DNA of 32,999 bases, taken from Patescibacteria group bacterium UBA3291 (GTDB taxonomy: Bacteria > Patescibacteriota > Gracilibacteria > Absconditabacterales > Absconditicoccaceae). How positions within the stretch are numbered: position 1 is the stretch's first letter; every line of letters begins with the position of its first letter. This document shows positions 30,011 through 32,999 of this stretch, piece by piece. The stretch lies in the NCBI GenBank assembly GCA_002361595.1, contig DETJ01000056.1, positions 1-32,999 on the forward strand. The letters are read 5' to 3'. The translations under genes were made by a program, and so were the position numbers. The notes beneath the pieces are model-generated. The model was not told the origin of the DNA. It searched no databases and saw nothing but the letters and a program-made list of their open reading frames with translations.

Positions 30011-30040
30011 GATTAAAACTTTTTAATAAATAAATGTAAA

Positions 30041-30066
30041 AAAAGCTGAATATCAATCCAGCTTTT
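30041..30066 (-). terminator. Terminator of the sigma4/HARE-HTH gene
   Basis: AAAAGCTG pairs with CAGCTTTT around a 10-nt loop. On the minus strand, T-rich sequence follows, 12 nt after the stop of the gene ending at 30078. Confidence 0.75.
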
Positions 30067-30077
30067 CTTATTTTAAA

Positions 30078-31166
30078 CTATTTCTTCATCTGATAAACTC
30101 ATTTATCTACTCTCTCGAATGTGTCTTTGTATTTCTGAAGATTGAGCATTACTGTATTTGGCGAAACCATTTTTTCTTTGAGTACTTCTTTACAAAGTTC
30201 TTTAACAGTCATTGGTCTATCATTTTTCTCAAATATTCTAACTAGAATATCTTTCACAACTCATCCTTCATATCCCCATTCTTTAAGTCCATAACGTCCA
30301 AGTCCAAGATTTACAAACATATCATTATTCTTTACTAATTCATTATGAATTGTATTGATCTTACAGCTTTTATTAGGGAAATAATCCATAATCTTTGCTG
30401 GCAACTCTTGATAATGAACTGGTTTATTTATTCTTTTGATGATATAGTAAATCTTTAACTTCATAGTCTTTGGATTCACATCTGCAAATTCATCAAATCC
30501 AACCTTACCATCAAATACTGAGAAATTTCTAATCAAACTGAAGAAGTTTACATAAAAGAGATCATTTTTGAGATAAGATACATCTTTATACTCTTTTGAG
30601 AATTCTTCCTTAACCTTAGCTATAAACTCATACATATCCTCAGATTTCTTTCTTTTTTCAAAGTAATCATTTACATACAAAGCCATTTTTGTGAGCAAAT
30701 CCTCAAAAAGTGGCTCAATATAGAATGCTTTATGTAATAACTTATTTCTCTTTAAATATGTAACATCAAAATCTGAAATTAGAATTAACTTTAATTCATC
30801 CTTAGTAAATTTGAATAAGTTTCTATTAATCAATTTTGCTACCAATACATCTTCACCCAATATTCCACCATGAGCATCCAAAATTTTCTTTGCTTCGCTC
30901 AACACACTCATATATGTTTCATTTCACACTATCAATCTTCTAAATCTCATCAGAGCTTGAGTTTCAATCTGTCTAATTCTTTCTCTAGTTAGATTATATT
31001 CTTGACCTATTCTTTGTAAAGGTACTCATTTTTGTCATCCAAGTCAAAACTTTTTCATAAGAACAAGTCTCTCCTTTGGCTTACAATAAATAAGTATATC
31101 CTTGAGATTAGTAGATTCTACACTAACCTGTAATTTTTTATCGTCTAATTTTACATTGAAGTTCAT
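30078..31166 (-). CDS. Sigma region 4 fused to HARE-HTH/winged-helix modules
   Basis: This 362-residue protein has at residues 28-80 a sigma-70 region 4 (KPKERLVLMKKFGLGG, then LQRIGQEYNLTRERIRQIE, TQALMRFRRL), the part of a sigma factor that binds the -35 box. Regions 1-3 are missing. From residue 86 a HARE-HTH-type domain begins (SVLSEAKKILDAHGGILGED), then a helical middle and at least two further winged-helix-like segments (YYIIKRINKPVHYQELPAKI and ILVRIFEKNDRPMTVKELCK). HARE-HTH domains occur in the RNA-polymerase delta subunit. The product is likely a polymerase-associated regulator; whether it acts with a separate sigma factor is unknown. It has its own TTGACA promoter. Confidence 0.78.
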
Positions 31167-31224
31167 AATGAAAACCGTTATAAACTAAAGTAAACCACTC
31201 AAATAGTGAATATATTTTCTACTT

Positions 31225-31254
31225 AATATATAATCACCTCCCCATTAATGTCAA
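31225..31254 (-). promoter_or_regulatory. Promoter of the sigma4/HARE-HTH gene
   Basis: On the minus strand a perfect TTGACA (31254-31249) is followed by TATATA at 16 nt or TATATT at 18 nt. The start codon is about 60 nt after the -10 box. The spacer contains GGGGAGGTGA, an unusually G-rich stretch for this genome. Confidence 0.65.
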
Positions 31255-31382
31255 GCCAAAATTAAACTTTTTTAATCCATTAATATAGTAAAGAATAACT
31301 GATTTTCCTGTACATTTACGATGATTTATATCAAATTTTATAACACTTCAAATTTTACATTTTTATTTCATATGAAAAAAAT

Positions 31383-31410
31383 TTGTTTTTCATATTTATT
31401 TTATTATAAA
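31383..31410 (+). promoter_or_regulatory. Promoter of the guaB1-type gene
   Basis: TTGTTT (31383-31388), a 16-nt spacer and TATAAA (31405-31410) lie 31 nt before the ATG. The 275-nt divergent region 31167-31441 contains no gene. Confidence 0.5.
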
Positions 31411-31441
31411 CTCCTTAGTTTTATATTTACTTTTTAAAATA

Positions 31442-32881
31442 ATGAGATTCAATAATTCTTTATATGAGAATGAAGAACTTACTTATCAAGATGTTTTTCT
31501 ATTTCAGAATTATTTTGATGGTTATTCCAGATCTGAAGTAAATATCCAACCTAAATTTAATTTTGGGACTCACCTACCAATAGTAAGTGCAAATATGAAT
31601 GCAGTTACATGAAGAAGGATGGCTGAAACTATTGCTCGTTATGGATGATTGTGAGTTTTGCCTCAAGATATGAATATTGATACTTTGCAGGAGATAATAA
31701 CAAAAATTAAGTCTGCAAGTGTAAAATACGACACTCCAATTACCGTAAAAGCAACGAACACTATCAGAGATGCGATGGGAATTATCCATAAAAGATCACA
31801 TAATCGTGTAGTGATGATAAATGAGGATGGAGAGCCAATTAGAATTTTTTCAGAAAATGACATGAGAGATTTAGATCAGTTTTCTCTTTTGGGTAATTTA
31901 AAGCCCAAAAAATTAGTGACAGCAAAAAACTGAATCTCAAATAAAGATGCATATAATTTGATGGATGAAAATTGAGTTTCTTCGCTACCTATTGTGGACG
32001 ATGAAAATAAATTGATATGAATTCTGACTAAAAAAGACTGCATCAGACATGAGATTTATGAACCAACTTTGGACAAAGATGGTAAGCTAAATGTAGCTGT
32101 AGCTGTATGAATTCATGGATTCGATAAAATTGAAGTGCTCTATAATATGTGAATAAATATCTTTGTACTGGATACGGCTCACGGATACCAGAAAAAGATG
32201 ATTGAATCAATTAGAAAATTCAGAGAAGTTTACGGGAATGATCCGATTGTAATTGCTGGGAATGTAATCACTCCTGAAGCGACTAGAGATTTGATAGAAG
32301 CATGAGCTAATGGAGTAAAAGTCTGAATTTGACCTGGTGCTATGTGTACTACTAGAATGCAGACATGAGTGGGAAGGCCTCAGTTCACGGCTGTATATAA
32401 GTGTGCATTGGAAGCTAGAAAATTATGATGATTTATATGGGCAGATGGATGAGTAAAAGAACCAAGAGATTTGGCTTTAGCTCTTGCAGCATGAGCCAAT
32501 CATGTAATGCTTGGAACTACTTTCGCATGAACTTATGAATCTACGTGAGATATCAAATATGATGAAGATGGATTGATGTATAAAGAAAACTATGGAATGG
32601 CTAGTAAAAAGGCAGTTGAATTAAGAAGTCAGAAATTAGATAATTTTGAAATTGAAAAGAGATGAATGTACCGCGAATGAATTAGCAAATCAAGAATATA
32701 TTTGAGAGATTGATTGGAATCTGTGGGAGATATCATCGACACTTTTACTACAGGACTTCGCTCCAGTATGTCATATGTATGAGCTAAAGATTTGGAAGAA
32801 TTTTATGAAAAAGCTGTAATCTGAGTACAAACTAACGCTGGATTTGTAGAATGAACTCCACATGGGAAAATAAGAAAATAA
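31442..32881 (+). CDS. guaB1: GuaB1-type IMPDH/GMP reductase family enzyme with CBS domains
   Basis: This 479-residue TIM barrel is interrupted by a CBS pair (about residues 95-215; KATNTIRDAMGIIHKRSHNRVVM, GVSSLPIVDDENKLIGILTKKDC). The active-site loop is GIGPGAMCTTRMQTGVGRPQ with C302. The start LTYQDVFLFQNY, then ANMNAVTGRRMAETIARYGG and VLPQD, and the ends GTYES, YKENYGMASKKAV and VGVQTNAGF, match the actinobacterial GuaB1 subgroup as I remember it, better than ordinary IMPDH. GuaB1 from mycobacteria has been reported as a GMP reductase (GMP to IMP with NADPH). The enzyme would thus recycle guanine nucleotides; IMPDH activity cannot be excluded from sequence. Confidence 0.85.
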
Positions 32882-32900
32882 TTACAAATCATAACTATTA

Positions 32901-32925
32901 AATTGCCACTTAAGTGGCAATTTTT
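32901..32925 (+). terminator. Terminator of the guaB1-type gene
   Basis: TTGCCACTTAAGTGGCAA is a perfect palindrome flanked by AA and TTTTT, 20 nt after the stop codon. Confidence 0.88.
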
Positions 32926-32931
32926 AAAAAT

Positions 32932-32956
32932 AAAAAAAAATTTCACTCATGTGAAA
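32932..32956 (-). terminator. Terminator of the right-edge tRNA gene
   Basis: On the minus strand TTTCAC-ATGA-GTGAAA is followed by nine T residues, 11 nt after the tRNA CCA end. Confidence 0.75.
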
Positions 32957-32966
32957 CCTTTTTTAA

Positions 32967-32999
32967 TGGTGGGTGATATAGGACTCGAACCTATGACCC
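32967..32999 (-). tRNA. tRNA, 3' part only (identity unknown)
   Basis: The minus strand shows a T arm ATAGG-TTCGAGT-CCTAT, the 7-nt acceptor strand ATCACCC, discriminator A and an encoded CCA. The anticodon lies beyond the window edge. CCA is encoded here, unlike in the two other tRNA genes of the window. Confidence 0.85.

Overview
The window comes from a bacterium that reads UGA as glycine (NCBI translation table 25), as in the candidate phyla Absconditabacteria (SR1) and Gracilibacteria. In the standard code nearly every gene looks shattered. With TGA as Gly, every gene described here is open, and invariant glycines fall on TGA: the catalytic NADFDGD of RpoC, the PPCQ-flanking and motif I glycines of a cytosine methylase, the RAKGRKR of L34 and the G boxes of a histidine kinase. 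Several CGA/CGG codons sit where relatives carry Trp or another aromatic residue. This hints that these codons also mean Trp, a change I recall being reported for Absconditabacterales, so that group is my favoured placement.

Left part, 1 to about 14.4 kb: a recoded prophage or phage-derived island. It starts with a tail-fibre-like protein cut by the window edge, then a lysis set (holin-like protein, membrane-anchored coiled coil, CHAP endolysin). Next come cargo genes: a DUF4209/HEPN-like protein (-), an AbiEi/AbiEii toxin-antitoxin pair with a palindromic operator (+), a secreted protein of foreign composition, a membrane-anchored protein, and a minus-strand operon of C5-cytosine methylase, double-GHKL histidine kinase and receiver protein. 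A minus-strand phage replication block follows (DUF6291 protein, small protein, OB-like protein, PolB-type 3'-5' exonuclease). The region ends at a structured RNA-like segment between two terminators and a minus-strand tRNA with anticodon CAU, a plausible integration site.

Middle, 14.4 to 28.9 kb: core genome. It holds tRNA-Leu(CAG), a small hypothetical gene and ppa, then two short secreted/membrane ORFs in one frame. A long co-oriented information-processing run follows: L10 leader, rplJ, rplL, rpsB, a membrane-protein gene, tsf, an rpsF-rpsR gene fusion, rpmH, rpoB with a lysine-rich N-terminal extension, rpoC and a strong terminator. The order is unusual: rpsB-tsf and S6/S18/L34 lie between rplJL and rpoBC, and rplK, rplA, secE, nusG and ssb are absent from the run.

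Right part, 28.9 to 33 kb: minus-strand genes for a pilin-like membrane protein, a dCMP deaminase and a sigma region 4/HARE-HTH protein. A divergent promoter region separates them from guaB1 (a CBS-containing IMPDH/GMP-reductase family enzyme), and a partial tRNA lies at the right edge.
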